Of a DNA stretch of 64,000 nucleotides, positions 16,101 to 26,290 are shown in pieces. Position numbers and translations under genes: made by a program. Numbering within the stretch: the stretch's first letter is position 1; the number at the start of each line of letters is the position of its first letter. Below the pieces are notes generated by a model. The model searched no databases, was not told the origin of the DNA, and was given only the letters and a program-made list of their open reading frames with translations. Source of the DNA: Verrucomicrobiota bacterium (GTDB lineage: Bacteria > Verrucomicrobiota > Verrucomicrobiia > Opitutales > Opitutaceae); contig JAEZGX010000020.1 of NCBI GenBank assembly GCA_023416735.1, forward strand, positions 186,001 to 250,000, written 5' to 3'.

Positions 16101-19100
16101 GGGGAAGAAGGTGAGGTGCGTTTGAGCGCGTCGGCGAGACGCTGGCGAATTTCGGCGGTGCGAAAAGCGACGGCGAGCTGATCGAGTTCGCTCAGGAAAG
16201 CGGCGCCGGGTTCGCCTTGGCTGAGTGCGACTGCGATTTGTTCGCGAAGTGCATCCACGTCGCCCCGACGGGCGAGTTGGAGAAGGGCTTCGAGCATGGC
16301 GGCTGACGGCAGCCCCGTGGTGGCGGAACTGGCAAGGAGCGAGTCGAATGGAGCGGTGCTTTCGCGGGCGGTCCATTCGAGCCGGAGGAGGCGCCCGAGT
16401 GTTTCGAGAAGTTGGGATTCTTGAACCGGTTTAGGGAGGAAGGCGTTGCAGCCAGCGGCGATCGCTTCGTTTTGATCGAAGCCGAGAACGCTGGCGGAGA
16501 CGGCGACGATGGGAAGTAACCGGCCATGAGGCAGAGCGCGGAGGCGCGGAACGGCGTCGAGTCCGCCGAGCACCGGCATGCGCAGATCAAGCAGCAGGCA
16601 GTCGTAGCGGTTTTGCTCCACCGCGGCCAGGCAGGCGGCGCCATCGGGGACATCGTCGATAGTGAAGCCGAGAGGTTCCAGCAGATCGCGCAACACGGCG
16701 CGGTTGGTTGGTTCATCGTCGGCCACGAGGATGCGGCGACGCGCGCCCGAGTAACCGGTGATGGTGCGGATCACGGCGTGGTGACCGTGCGGTTCGACGA
16801 CTTCGGGGAGCGTGAGATCGAGCCAGAAGCGGGAGCCGCGGCCGCCTTCGCTCGCGACGTGAATGCGTCCGCCGAGCAGTTCGGCGAGACGCTGGCTGAT
16901 GGCGAGACCGAGGCCGGTGCCGTGGGATTGCGCGGCGGGCGTGGCTTGGTGGAACGGTTGAAAGATCGCGTCGAGTTGATCCGCGGCGATGCCGGGACCG
17001 GTGTCACTGATCTCGAAACGCACGTGCGCCGCGATGTGAGTGACAGAAAAGACGATTTCGCCGCGATCGGTGAATTTCACCGCGTTGCCGAGGAGATTGA
17101 AAACGATCTGGCGGAGCTTCTGTTCGTCGGAGGAAACGGTCTTCGGCAGGCCGGCGCCAATTTCGAGGCGGAAAGCGAGGCCTTTGTCGGCGGCGCGTTG
17201 CTCGAAAAGATCCGCAGCGGTTTTTACGACGCGCATGAGCGGAAAGGGCGCGGTGTGAAGGGTCATCTTGCCGGCTTCGATTTTCGCGAGATCGAGAACC
17301 TCGTTGATCATCTGTAGCAGATGCTCGCCATTGCGACCGACGATGCCGAGCTGGTGCCGGCCCTTGTCGGAGAGACCGGTTTCACGGCGAAGAATTTGGG
17401 CGTATCCAAGAATTGCATTCAACGGCGTGCGCAGCTCGTGGCTCATGTTGGCGAGAAACGCGCTCTTGGCGTGGTTCGCGGATTCGGCGGCGGACTTGGC
17501 GTCGCGCAACTGGTGGGTGCGAGTGGCGACGAGTTGTTCCAACTCCTGGTTGCGCCGCTGCACGTTGCACAAGCGCCAGCGAACGCCGCCTGCGACGAGT
17601 CCGAGTCCGACGGCGGCGTAGCCGGCGAACGCCCACCACGTTTGCCACCAGGGCGGGAGGATGATCCATGCAATCTCCGCGGGTTCGCTCATCCGGCCGT
17701 CAGCGTCGCTGGCGCGGATTTGCAGGCGATAGTCTCCCGGACGGAGGCCGGCGGCGTTGAACGTGGCGTTGCGGCTCGGTGGCGACCAATCGCGATCGCG
17801 ACCCTGGAGTCGGGTCTGGAAGCGTGTCGCGCGATCGTCGAGCCGGTCGGTGGAGAACTCGACGGTCAGAACGCTGTCGTCGGCGAACTGCACGGGTTGT
17901 CCGAGCGGAAGCGGTTGGGTGAGGCCGTCCCCGTCGAGCATGCGGCGCACAACGACTTTGAACTCTCTCGTTGTCACCGCGGCGGCGGGAAGCTCGATGC
18001 GCGCGAGGCCTTCGTCGCCGCCGATCCAAGCGATCGAGCCGTCGGCGGTTTTCTCTTCGAGAAACGCTTGGGCTGAGCCGGTGAGGTTGAACACGGTCCG
18101 CGGCAGCGGGAAGAAGTCGTGGCTCGCGGGATGCCAGATCTGATGACGGGTCCAATGCCCCTCGTGTGGCGCGGGCAGGCGGGCCTGCATCCAGATGGTT
18201 CCGCCGGTGGTTCCAAATTGCAGAATTTCGGGTGCGGGCGCTCCGGGCAGCGAAGGGAGTTGGAAACGCCGGCGGAAGCTTCGTGCGATTGGATCGAAAT
18301 CGTAGATCGAGTCGCCGTCGGAGAAATACGCTACGCCGTTGGCAAGGCCGAAGCGGGGATAACTGCTCAGCGCGGCGGATGCGAGGCCGTGTCCGCCGGG
18401 ATAGTGTTCGACGGTTGCGGGCGCGGTGCCGGCGATGACGGCCGAGAAGCTCGGAAGGCGAAAATAACCGTTGTTCGTCGAGCCGATCCAAAGCGCGTCG
18501 TTCGCATCGAGGTGCAAGCTGTCCATCGACGCGCCTGGGCTTCCTGGAACGGGTTCCAGTTTCCAAGTGCTGCCTGCGCGGCGCAGGAGTTGCAGGCCGT
18601 TCGAAAGCCCGAGCACTGCTACGTCTTCGCGGCCGGGGGGGACAGCCACGCTGAGCGTGAAATTGGATGCCACCAAACGCACGGGAGGTTCGCCGGGCCT
18701 GACGATGCGCACGCTGGGGCCGGTGAGCACGAACGCATTTCCGATGGGTGAGAAACTCCACACTTGCTCCTCGCATCCGGGAACGAGGGCGAAGCGGGCT
18801 GGTTTAAAACCGGCGTCGAGCGATGCGGGTTCGAGGACGTAGAGGCCTTCGCTCGTGCCGGCGTAAAGACGGCCGCCGAAACGGTGCAGTGCCTTGATGA
18901 CAGCGCGCGGCAAACCTCCGGCGAAATCGAAGAGTGTCACGTGCGCGGGCCAGGGGATGCGCGTGATGCCGTTGGCGTGCGCCATCCAGACATCGCCGGC
19001 GCGGTCCTGCAAAATTCCGCGGGCGCGAGGCAGAGGGCGCCCGACGGAATCGCGGGAGAGCAGATGCAGCAAGCGCCCGTCGGGTCGAAGAAAAGCGATC

Positions 19101-19903
19101 GGGCCGGACCAGAGCGTCACGACGATCGTGCCGTCGCGCAGCAGCGCGAGTTCGTGATGGCCGGGTTCGCGCAGGAGCGGATCGATGTCGGTGACGAGGC
19201 GGGTGAGGTTTCCGTCGCCGAGTCGCCACAAGCCGTCGTTTCGCGTGCAGAGCAGCAGCGTGCCGTCTGCGGTGGCGTGCACGCGGGTGATGTGGTTGCG
19301 GCGCAACTCGGGAGCGTCGATCAGCTCGTGCCAGCTTTGGCCGTCGAATGCATCGAGTGCGCCATCGCGATTGATGGCGAGGAGAGTATCGTTGGCCACG
19401 CCCACGCCCCGGTAGCCTTTCAGGACGACGACGCCGGTGTCATGGGCGCGCACGACATCGCGGTCTGCGAAGAAATACGCGCCGTGCGACGCCGTCGCGA
19501 TGCCGAAGAACTGGCCGAAGGATCGCTCCGACGCCGGAATGGCATCGCGCAGAGACGTGAACACGCGGCCGCCGCGGCCATCATCGTCGAGCCGACCGAA
19601 TCCGGCGAGGCCTCCGACCCAGAGGCGATCTTGCGCATCGCGGGCCAGCACGATGTTCAGCCCGGTGTCGGTTGGGATCGAACGCCAGGTTTGACCGTCG
19701 AACGCGAGCACGACGTTTTGATTTCCGGCGTAAAGCACACCGGCCCGATCCTGCGCGATCCCGGACGAGCGATTCGTTTCGCCGAAATCCTCGCTGGTGA
19801 ATGTCTCGGTATAAAGGCGACCGATTTCGCGTTCCGGATTTTGAGCGCGCGATGCCCCCGACACGAACAACAACGCAAGGAGGGCGACGGAAACGCGAAG
19901 CAT
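16097..19903 (-). CDS. Hybrid histidine kinase with beta-propeller sensor
   Basis: The protein has 1268 residues. A signal peptide (LLALLFVSGASRAQ) leads to a large periplasmic beta-propeller built of Reg_prop-like blades (GIAQDRAGVLYAGNQNVVLA, DAQDRLWVGGLAGFGRL). A Y_Y_Y domain precedes the membrane helix (AFAGYAAVGLGLVAGG, ~755-775). Inside are a coiled coil, HisKA (FLANMSHELRTPLNAILGYA, ~821), a HATPase (NLLGNAVKFTDRGEI, DTGPGIAADQ, GTGLGLAISQRLAELLGG) and a receiver (~1053-1175: LVADDEPTNRAVLRDLL, CLLLDLRMPVLGGLDAV). It resembles the hybrid systems that sense saccharides in Bacteroidota. It shares a four-base overlap with the regulator and is divergent from tpsA2. The ligand is unknown. 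Confidence 0.92.
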   Translation of the reverse strand: MLRVSVALLALLFVSGASRAQNPEREIGRLYTETFTSEDFGETNRSSGIAQDRAGVLYAGNQNVVLAFDGQTWRSIPTDTGLNIVLARDAQDRLWVGGLAGFGRLDDDGRGGRVFTSLRDAIPASERSFGQFFGIATASHGAYFFADRDVVRAHDTGVVVLKGYRGVGVANDTLLAINRDGALDAFDGQSWHELIDAPELRRNHITRVHATADGTLLLCTRNDGLWRLGDGNLTRLVTDIDPLLREPGHHELALLRDGTIVVTLWSGPIAFLRPDGRLLHLLSRDSVGRPLPRARGILQDRAGDVWMAHANGITRIPWPAHVTLFDFAGGLPRAVIKALHRFGGRLYAGTSEGLYVLEPASLDAGFKPARFALVPGCEEQVWSFSPIGNAFVLTGPSVRIVRPGEPPVRLVASNFTLSVAVPPGREDVAVLGLSNGLQLLRRAGSTWKLEPVPGSPGASMDSLHLDANDALWIGSTNNGYFRLPSFSAVIAGTAPATVEHYPGGHGLASAALSSYPRFGLANGVAYFSDGDSIYDFDPIARSFRRRFQLPSLPGAPAPEILQFGTTGGTIWMQARLPAPHEGHWTRHQIWHPASHDFFPLPRTVFNLTGSAQAFLEEKTADGSIAWIGGDEGLARIELPAAAVTTREFKVVVRRMLDGDGLTQPLPLGQPVQFADDSVLTVEFSTDRLDDRATRFQTRLQGRDRDWSPPSRNATFNAAGLRPGDYRLQIRASDADGRMSEPAEIAWIILPPWWQTWWAFAGYAAVGLGLVAGGVRWRLCNVQRRNQELEQLVATRTHQLRDAKSAAESANHAKSAFLANMSHELRTPLNAILGYAQILRRETGLSDKGRHQLGIVGRNGEHLLQMINEVLDLAKIEAGKMTLHTAPFPLMRVVKTAADLFEQRAADKGLAFRLEIGAGLPKTVSSDEQKLRQIVFNLLGNAVKFTDRGEIVFSVTHIAAHVRFEISDTGPGIAADQLDAIFQPFHQATPAAQSHGTGLGLAISQRLAELLGGRIHVASEGGRGSRFWLDLTLPEVVEPHGHHAVIRTITGYSGARRRILVADDEPTNRAVLRDLLEPLGFTIDDVPDGAACLAAVEQNRYDCLLLDLRMPVLGGLDAVPRLRALPHGRLLPIVAVSASVLGFDQNEAIAAGCNAFLPKPVQESQLLETLGRLLRLEWTARESTAPFDSLLASSATTGLPSAAMLEALLQLARRGDVDALREQIAVALSQGEPGAAFLSELDQLAVAFRTAEIRQRLADALKRTSPSSP

Positions 19904-19961
19904 GCGGGACGCGGCTTTATCGCAGAGAAAATGCCCTGCGACAACCTCGCAGGTGCGAGAC

Positions 19962-19977
19962 TACGTCGATGGACGTA
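19962..19977. promoter_or_regulatory. Palindromic site A near the kinase start
   Basis: TACGTC-GATG-GACGTA is a perfect six-base inverted repeat 59 bases before the kinase start codon. With flanks it reads TACGTCGATGGACGTATT, matching site B (TACGCCAATGGGCGTATT) at 14 of 18 positions and keeping symmetry despite the changes. Such compensating changes suggest a functional protein site. Confidence 0.6.
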
Positions 19978-20102
19978 TTTCGAGAACCGTTTCGACGCGT
20001 TCTGATGGGCTCATTTCCTTTTCAGGCGTCACTGGGGCGCGGGCTGAGCGAAGCCGGTCACGGACACGTTGCGACGAGCGCAGCGTGGTGAGGGGAGGCC
20101 GC

Positions 20103-20120
20103 ATACGCCAATGGGCGTAT
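20103..20120. promoter_or_regulatory. Palindromic site B before tpsA2
   Basis: ATACGCC-AATG-GGCGTAT is a perfect seven-base inverted repeat with a four-base centre, ~50 bases before the tpsA2 start. It shares the form TACGYCRATGGRCGTATT with site A. It is the likely operator linking the kinase/regulator pair with the second exoprotein. Confidence 0.62.
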
Positions 20121-20169
20121 TCCGATAGCGGTTTGCAGCATGCTACAGTGCTGCGGTCCCATTCTACCA

Positions 20170-23100
20170 ATGCGTTTCCGTCCAGCTTCCGGAAGCGTCG
20201 GCCCGGGTTCGTCCCGGCTTGCGCTCGTTTTGTCCTCGTTGGCGCTTGCGCCGATTGCCGTGCTGCCACCGCACGTTTACGCGAGCCTTCCGAGCGGAGC
20301 TCACGTGGTGCATGGCAATGTGGCCATCACGCAGGCCGCTGGAGCGATGAACATGCAGCAGGCGTCGCGCAATGCGATCGTGAACTGGCAGTCGTTCAAC
20401 ATCGGCGCAGGGAACAGCGTGCAGATCAATCAGGGCGGTGCGAATGCGGCGATGCTGGCGCGCGTCGTCGGCAACGATCCTTCGCAACTGCTCGGCTCGC
20501 TGAAGGCTGATGGAAAATTGTTTCTGATCAATCAACGCGGCATCCTCGTTGGTGAAGGTGCGACGATCGACACGGCGGGTTTCATGGCTTCGACGCTGGA
20601 CGTGAGCGATGCGGAGTTTCTCGCGGGCGGGGCGATGACCTTCAAAGGCGACAGCGATGCGGGCATCGTGAATCTCGGAAAGATCACGGCGAGCGAAGGC
20701 AACGTGATGTTGTTCGCGCACACGGTGAAGAACGCGGGCGAGATTTCCGCACCCAAAGGCAAAGCGGCGCTCGGCGCAGGTTCGGAAGTGTTTGTGGCCG
20801 CGGGCGACGATCCATCGTTCGTCATCAAGGTGAATGTGCCGGCCACCACGGAGAAAACGGGCGTGGAAAACTCCGGGGTCATCGATGCCGCGCAAGCGGA
20901 ACTCAAGGCCGCGGGCGGCAGCATCTACGAGATGGCGATCAACCAAAGCGGCGTGATTCGCGCAAGCGGCGTTGAAACCAGGAACGGCCGCGTGCTCCTC
21001 ACGGCCGAAGGCGGCACGGTGGGTGTGACCGGCAGCGTGGTGGCGCACAATGCCGACGGCAGCGGCGGCGAGATTCTCGTGGGCGGCGACTACCGTGGCG
21101 GCAACCAGGACATTCCGAATGCGACGCGCACCGTGGTCACCGCGACCGCGAAACTGGAAGCGAACGCGACCACCGAAGGAAAAGGCGGTGGAAAGGTGAT
21201 CGTGTGGGCGGACGATGCGACTCGTTTTCTCGGCCGAATCGACGCGGCGGGAAGTGGCGGTGGTTTTGCGGAAGTTTCGGGCAAACGCGTTCTCGATTTT
21301 CGTCCGTCGGCGACCATCGAGCTCGGCCGCGGCGGCACGCTGCTCCTCGATCCCGAGGCGTTGATCATCAGCAACAGCGCTGACAGCGGCACGAGCACGA
21401 GTGCGGGTGATCCGTTTACGTTCGGCGCAAACACGGAGCCGGCGACGTTGAGCGTGACGACGCTGCAGGCCCAGCTCGCGGCCTCGAACGTCATCCTCGA
21501 TACATCGCTCTCCGCCGGTGACATCGTGTTCAGCGACGCCGTCACTTGGGCTACGAGCAACGCGCTCACGGCGAAGGCCGGCGGAAGCATTCTGATCAAC
21601 GCGGACCTTACCGGTGGCACCGGCAGCAGCATCGTTCTGCGGCCTGGCAAACCCGCCAGTCCGGACACGCAGGGTCCACCGCCGATTTCTCCCAGCGTGA
21701 GCCTCGATGCGGCCGCGACGATCACGACCGACACGCTGGTTTACGGCAGCAACCCGAACGCCGCTCCGGCGGGATATACTCTTAACGGAATGGGGATGGG
21801 TGGGGCTTCTTTTTACGGCAACCTCAACGTCGGGACGTTGGAAATCGATCTCAGCGGCGGCGGCGCCGGCGTGGCCACGTATGGCAGCGACAATGCCATC
21901 GGCACGTTGCGCACAACCGGCACGGGCGATCTCAACTTCCTGCGTGTCATCGATAATGACGGCGATCTCGACGTGCAACTCGCGTCGGCTAACGCCACCG
22001 CGCCGCAAGTTCGCATCACAACTCCCGGCGAACTGACGCTGCAGTCGGGCACGAGCCTGAGCTTTGCGCATGCGACTGACGTCATCCTGGCTTCGACCGA
22101 GAACCGTTTTGTCAATGAAGCCGGCGCGGGTGCGATCGGGGCGAACGGTCGCTTTTTGATTTATTCGAGCACCGGACCGGCGACGCAAAAAGACGGGCTG
22201 GCGGGCATCGACGTGTATTCGCATGCCTACGACGAGACCGACGACTTTTCGGGCGATACGTCGTCGCGTTTTCTCTATCGCTTGCCCTCGGGCTTGCCGT
22301 TTCTCAACTACGCTGCGGATTCAAAAACTCGAACCTATGGCGGATCTGATCCGCTGTTCACGGCGACGGTGACAGGGTTTCTGGACGGCGTGCCGGATGA
22401 CGTGACGGGTGTGCCCGCGTTCAGCACCACGGCAACGCAATCGAGCGGAGTCGGCACCTATACCATCGATATCGAGCGGGGCACGCTTGCGTCGTCGCAC
22501 TACGATTTCGCGTTCTCCAGCGGCTCGCTGGTCATCACGGCCGCGCCGCTTACGGTTACGGCGAACGACGCCTCGCGTCGGCTGAACCGTCCGGATCCCG
22601 TCTTCACCGCGAACTTCGCCGGATTGGTCAATGGCGACGACGAATCGGTCGTGACTGGCCTGATGTTTTCCACGACGGCGCTCACCAGTTCACCCGAGGG
22701 GTCGTATCCGATCACGGTCTCTGGCGGCACGGCGGCGAATTATGCGCTGACGTTCCAGCCGGGCACATTGACGATCGCTGGTTTTTCCACGCTGACCATC
22801 GCGGCGAACGACGCGCGGAAACTCTACGGCGAAGCGAATCCGGCGTTCAGCGCCACGATCACGGGTTTCGAAGATGGCGATGATGACTCGATCGTCAGCG
22901 GTCTTCTTTTCAGCACCACGGCAACGCAATCGAGCGGGGCGGGGACTTACACGATTTCGCCGTATGGCGCGTCGGCCACGGGATATCAGGTCGAATTCGT
23001 GCCTGGCACACTGACGATCGACCGGGCCCCGTTAACGATCATTCCGCTGAACCTTTCGCGCACTTACGGCGACCCAAATCCCGAAATCGCTTTTAACACG

Positions 23101-26100
23101 TCCGGGTTGGTCAATGGCGACACGTCTGCGGTGGTCAGCGGGCTCTCGATGAACACGAGCGCGACGCAGGCGTCGAACGTCGGCAACTACGCGTTCACGC
23201 TTTCCGGCGGCCTGGCGGACAACTACGACATCACGATCGCAGGCGGTGCGACGCTCACGGTGAACCCAGCTGTCGTGACGGTGAAAATCGACGACAAGAC
23301 CCGCCGTTATGGCGACGCGGATCCGATCTTCACCTACACCATCAACGGACTGAAAAATTCCGATCCGGAGAGCCTGATCGAAGTCACGAGCCTCGAAAGT
23401 CTCGCGACCGCCAATGCCGGAATCGGCGATTACGGCATCTTCGCGAACGTCTTTGCGTGGTCGCCGAATTACACGGTGGATCGCGTGCTCGGCACGCTGA
23501 CGATCACGCCGAGGCCGTTGACGATCACCGCGCCGTCGTTTTCGCGCGAATACTACAACGTCGATCCGCTCAGCTCGCCTGAGCTCGCCGACGACGCGAT
23601 GAAAGCGGATCCGCACTACGCGGCGACGTTCACCGGACTGGCGCCGTTCGACACGATGGCGTCGATTCCGAACGTAAAACTCACGACAGAGGCGACGCTC
23701 AGTTCGGGCGTGAGCACGTTTGGTATTCTGGTGTCGTCCGGTCTCAATCCGAATTACGCGATCAGCTACGAGTTCGGCTCACTGACGATCACGCCGCGAC
23801 CGCTGTATTTCTCGGTGAGCGATTTCACCAAAGTTTACGGCCGGGCGAATCCCGATTTCACGCCGAGCTACGCGCGGGGCCTCGCGCCGGCTGACACGCT
23901 GACGGGCCTTGGTTTGCAGGTCGATCCGGCGATCCTGGCGGCGCGGGATGTCGGGACGTATGACGTCGGTTACCGGATCACGAATCCCAACTATGAGCTT
24001 TTCGACTCCGACCTAAGCACGCCGTTTTACAACGCCCCACTCGCCAGCCAGCTTTCGATCACGCCGGCGCCGCTCACGGTGATCGTCGGCGGAAACGGCC
24101 GGCTTTACGGCGACTCCAATCCTGCTCTCGACGTGCAGGTGCTGGGCCTCGCGTTCGGCGAGAAGGCGGAGGACGTGCTGGCGATTTCCAATCCGACCGC
24201 GCCGACAACCTCCGTTGGACGTTATGACTACGATGTCGCGCTCAAGGGCGAGACGCCCAACTACACGATTGCCGAGAACCGCTCCGGCCAGTTTCAGATC
24301 AATCCGCGGCTGCTGACGGCGGCGGTGGATCTGGCGGCGCGTTATTACGGCGATGCCAATCCGGCATTCGGCGCCACGTTCGGCGGCGACGGGCTGGCGT
24401 CCTTCGATTCGCTGAACGCGGTCGTAAGTGGTTTCCAGACGGCGGTGGCGACGGATGCGAGGACGGACGTGGGCATTTACCGCGTGGATCCTATTTTCAA
24501 AACGAATCCGAACTATCTCGTGTCGTGGAAACCCGGATACATGGCGATCCTACCGCGGCCGATCGAGCTCACGGTGAACAACGGCATCGTTTTCGGTAAC
24601 AACAACATTCCCGACGGTTTTTCGGTGGGCGACACGGGCCTGGATCTCGTGCGCTACACCTTCCCCGGCACCACCGGCCACACCGTGAAGGTGACGAACC
24701 TGCCCGAAGGTGTGACGTTCAGCGACATCGCGCCGAATCTTTATTTCGAGCCCTCGAACAACAACGACCCGAGCGCGATCACGATGGCGCTCACGCCGGA
24801 GGAGTTTCTCGCGCAATTCGTGCCGCCAGCGACGACGCCCACGGATCCGGTTACGCCCGGATCGCCGGTCGGGAATGTCGGCGTCGAAACGGTATTCTTC
24901 ACGCCGGGAGTGCTGCCCGAACCGGTTGTGCCGGATGCAGCGCCGATCATTATCATTCCTGACGTCATCGTCATCGGCACGCTGCCGGTGATCAATCCGC
25001 AGCCGGAGGAGAAGAAGAGAGAGCGCTTCGCGGATACGAAGTCGTTCATCCTGCCGCGCGCGTATGGAAACAAGAACTACGCGGTGACGAAGATCACGAA
25101 TGGCGTGCTCACGATGAAGGCCGACCCGGTGGTTGTGAACGCGACGTTGACGGCGGAGGAAGCCAGGCGGAAGCGCGATGAGGCGGAGGCCAACTTTTTT
25201 GGCCGGACCGTGGACGGTTTTTTCGTCCACCAGGACTACGCCTACGGTTTCACGAGGGACATGAACATCCTCATCTTCGAGGCGTTGGGGCTGGCCATCG
25301 ATCAGGATTTCAAGAGCGGCAACCTGGGGCCGGACTCGATCGTCAACCTCATCAAGGCCGGAGCCGAGAAGAGCGAAGAGATCACGGGTGAGGACATGAT
25401 CATGTGGCTGGGGGATTTTCACTCCAACCCCGCGAAGCAGGCGCTGTTGATGCCGATCATGCTGAATTACGCGATGACAATGGCCTACCAGGATCCGGCG
25501 AAATGGACGGCGCCGCAGGCAAAGCTGATGGAGAAGATGAAGCCGTTCATCGCCGAAGGGCGGAAGGAGTTTATCGACTCGGCAAAGGCGGCCCAGGCTG
25601 ACTGGCAAACCGTGAATGCCGACGTGTCGGCCGGCGGCATGGCGGGCGGCATCGGTGGTCTCTACGGGCTGCAGGTGACGCCTTATGAAAAATTCGTCGG
25701 TGCCGCCGTCGAGGAAACCGTCGCGAAGGCGTTCGCGGGCATTGACGAGAAGCTCAAGGCCAAGACCGCCGGCATGACCGAGCAGGAGATGGCCGGTTAC
25801 ATCGGCCTCACTGCCGGCGGTGCCGGCGGCGCTGCCATCGGAACTCTCGTGGGGACGGTGGCAATAACCAATGCGATCAAGATCATGCCATATTTGGGTA
25901 AGGACATCAGCACGGCCGCGAGGGCCATCGAATCGGCGGCCAAGCTCACGGATAAGACCGTCCGCGCAATCCAAAGAGGCGAGAAGGCAGTCGCCTCGGT
26001 CAAAACGCTGAGCAAAACCGCCGCCGGACCGGCGATGATCATCTCGTTCGCGATCGAAGCCGCGATCACGCAGGGCATGCGGGCCGGCGAAGAGGAAAAG

Positions 26101-26226
26101 CAACAAGCCAACTTCAACGCGCTCCTCAACACCGTCTCCGCTCCGGTCGATCCCCACGCGATGGTGCAGACCGACATCGGCCGCGCGCAGATGATGCTCG
26201 GGCTGATGAAGATGTTCGGGGGCTGA
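20170..26226 (+). CDS. TpsA-type secreted exoprotein 2 with ~9 MBG repeats
   Basis: This paralogue of the first exoprotein has ~2018 residues. The signal peptide is LALVLSSLALAPIAVLPP. The TPS domain (VVHGNVAITQAAGAMNMQQA, NAIVNWQSFNIGAGNSV, LFLINQRGILVGEGATIDTA) is nearly identical to that of TpsA1, again with NQRG in place of NPNG. About nine MBG repeats lie at ~711-1463. A proline-rich linker with a hydrophobic VIIIPDVIVIGTLPVI run precedes a ~430-residue helical C-terminal domain holding a glycine zipper (IGLTAGGAGGAAIGTLVGTV, ~1877) and another hydrophobic helix (~1950-1969). ATG 20170 gives a charged signal start (MRFR); ATG 20140 is the alternative. The gene is divergent from the kinase and followed by its transporter 64 bases on. 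Confidence 0.88.
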   Translation: MRFRPASGSVGPGSSRLALVLSSLALAPIAVLPPHVYASLPSGAHVVHGNVAITQAAGAMNMQQASRNAIVNWQSFNIGAGNSVQINQGGANAAMLARVVGNDPSQLLGSLKADGKLFLINQRGILVGEGATIDTAGFMASTLDVSDAEFLAGGAMTFKGDSDAGIVNLGKITASEGNVMLFAHTVKNAGEISAPKGKAALGAGSEVFVAAGDDPSFVIKVNVPATTEKTGVENSGVIDAAQAELKAAGGSIYEMAINQSGVIRASGVETRNGRVLLTAEGGTVGVTGSVVAHNADGSGGEILVGGDYRGGNQDIPNATRTVVTATAKLEANATTEGKGGGKVIVWADDATRFLGRIDAAGSGGGFAEVSGKRVLDFRPSATIELGRGGTLLLDPEALIISNSADSGTSTSAGDPFTFGANTEPATLSVTTLQAQLAASNVILDTSLSAGDIVFSDAVTWATSNALTAKAGGSILINADLTGGTGSSIVLRPGKPASPDTQGPPPISPSVSLDAAATITTDTLVYGSNPNAAPAGYTLNGMGMGGASFYGNLNVGTLEIDLSGGGAGVATYGSDNAIGTLRTTGTGDLNFLRVIDNDGDLDVQLASANATAPQVRITTPGELTLQSGTSLSFAHATDVILASTENRFVNEAGAGAIGANGRFLIYSSTGPATQKDGLAGIDVYSHAYDETDDFSGDTSSRFLYRLPSGLPFLNYAADSKTRTYGGSDPLFTATVTGFLDGVPDDVTGVPAFSTTATQSSGVGTYTIDIERGTLASSHYDFAFSSGSLVITAAPLTVTANDASRRLNRPDPVFTANFAGLVNGDDESVVTGLMFSTTALTSSPEGSYPITVSGGTAANYALTFQPGTLTIAGFSTLTIAANDARKLYGEANPAFSATITGFEDGDDDSIVSGLLFSTTATQSSGAGTYTISPYGASATGYQVEFVPGTLTIDRAPLTIIPLNLSRTYGDPNPEIAFNTSGLVNGDTSAVVSGLSMNTSATQASNVGNYAFTLSGGLADNYDITIAGGATLTVNPAVVTVKIDDKTRRYGDADPIFTYTINGLKNSDPESLIEVTSLESLATANAGIGDYGIFANVFAWSPNYTVDRVLGTLTITPRPLTITAPSFSREYYNVDPLSSPELADDAMKADPHYAATFTGLAPFDTMASIPNVKLTTEATLSSGVSTFGILVSSGLNPNYAISYEFGSLTITPRPLYFSVSDFTKVYGRANPDFTPSYARGLAPADTLTGLGLQVDPAILAARDVGTYDVGYRITNPNYELFDSDLSTPFYNAPLASQLSITPAPLTVIVGGNGRLYGDSNPALDVQVLGLAFGEKAEDVLAISNPTAPTTSVGRYDYDVALKGETPNYTIAENRSGQFQINPRLLTAAVDLAARYYGDANPAFGATFGGDGLASFDSLNAVVSGFQTAVATDARTDVGIYRVDPIFKTNPNYLVSWKPGYMAILPRPIELTVNNGIVFGNNNIPDGFSVGDTGLDLVRYTFPGTTGHTVKVTNLPEGVTFSDIAPNLYFEPSNNNDPSAITMALTPEEFLAQFVPPATTPTDPVTPGSPVGNVGVETVFFTPGVLPEPVVPDAAPIIIIPDVIVIGTLPVINPQPEEKKRERFADTKSFILPRAYGNKNYAVTKITNGVLTMKADPVVVNATLTAEEARRKRDEAEANFFGRTVDGFFVHQDYAYGFTRDMNILIFEALGLAIDQDFKSGNLGPDSIVNLIKAGAEKSEEITGEDMIMWLGDFHSNPAKQALLMPIMLNYAMTMAYQDPAKWTAPQAKLMEKMKPFIAEGRKEFIDSAKAAQADWQTVNADVSAGGMAGGIGGLYGLQVTPYEKFVGAAVEETVAKAFAGIDEKLKAKTAGMTEQEMAGYIGLTAGGAGGAAIGTLVGTVAITNAIKIMPYLGKDISTAARAIESAAKLTDKTVRAIQRGEKAVASVKTLSKTAAGPAMIISFAIEAAITQGMRAGEEEKQQANFNALLNTVSAPVDPHAMVQTDIGRAQMMLGLMKMFGG

Positions 26227-26243
26227 AGCGTCGCGACGACGCA

Positions 26244-26281
26244 GTCCAGAGCTGAGAGCCCAGAGCCTAGAGTCCAGAGTC
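26244..26281. repeat. AGTCCAGAG / AGAGCC intergenic repeat
   Basis: The spacer between tpsA2 and tpsB2 is largely a run of near-repeats of CCAGAG, AGAGCC and CTAGAGTCC. It looks like the AAGCTCCAGAG element before recF. Unknown function; it lies inside a probable operon. Confidence 0.5.
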
Positions 26282-26290
26282 TTTAAATCC

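Noticed and set aside
20164..22224. 686-residue minus-strand frame over the TPS domain of tpsA2
   Set aside because: Shadow; the plus-strand domain is unambiguous.
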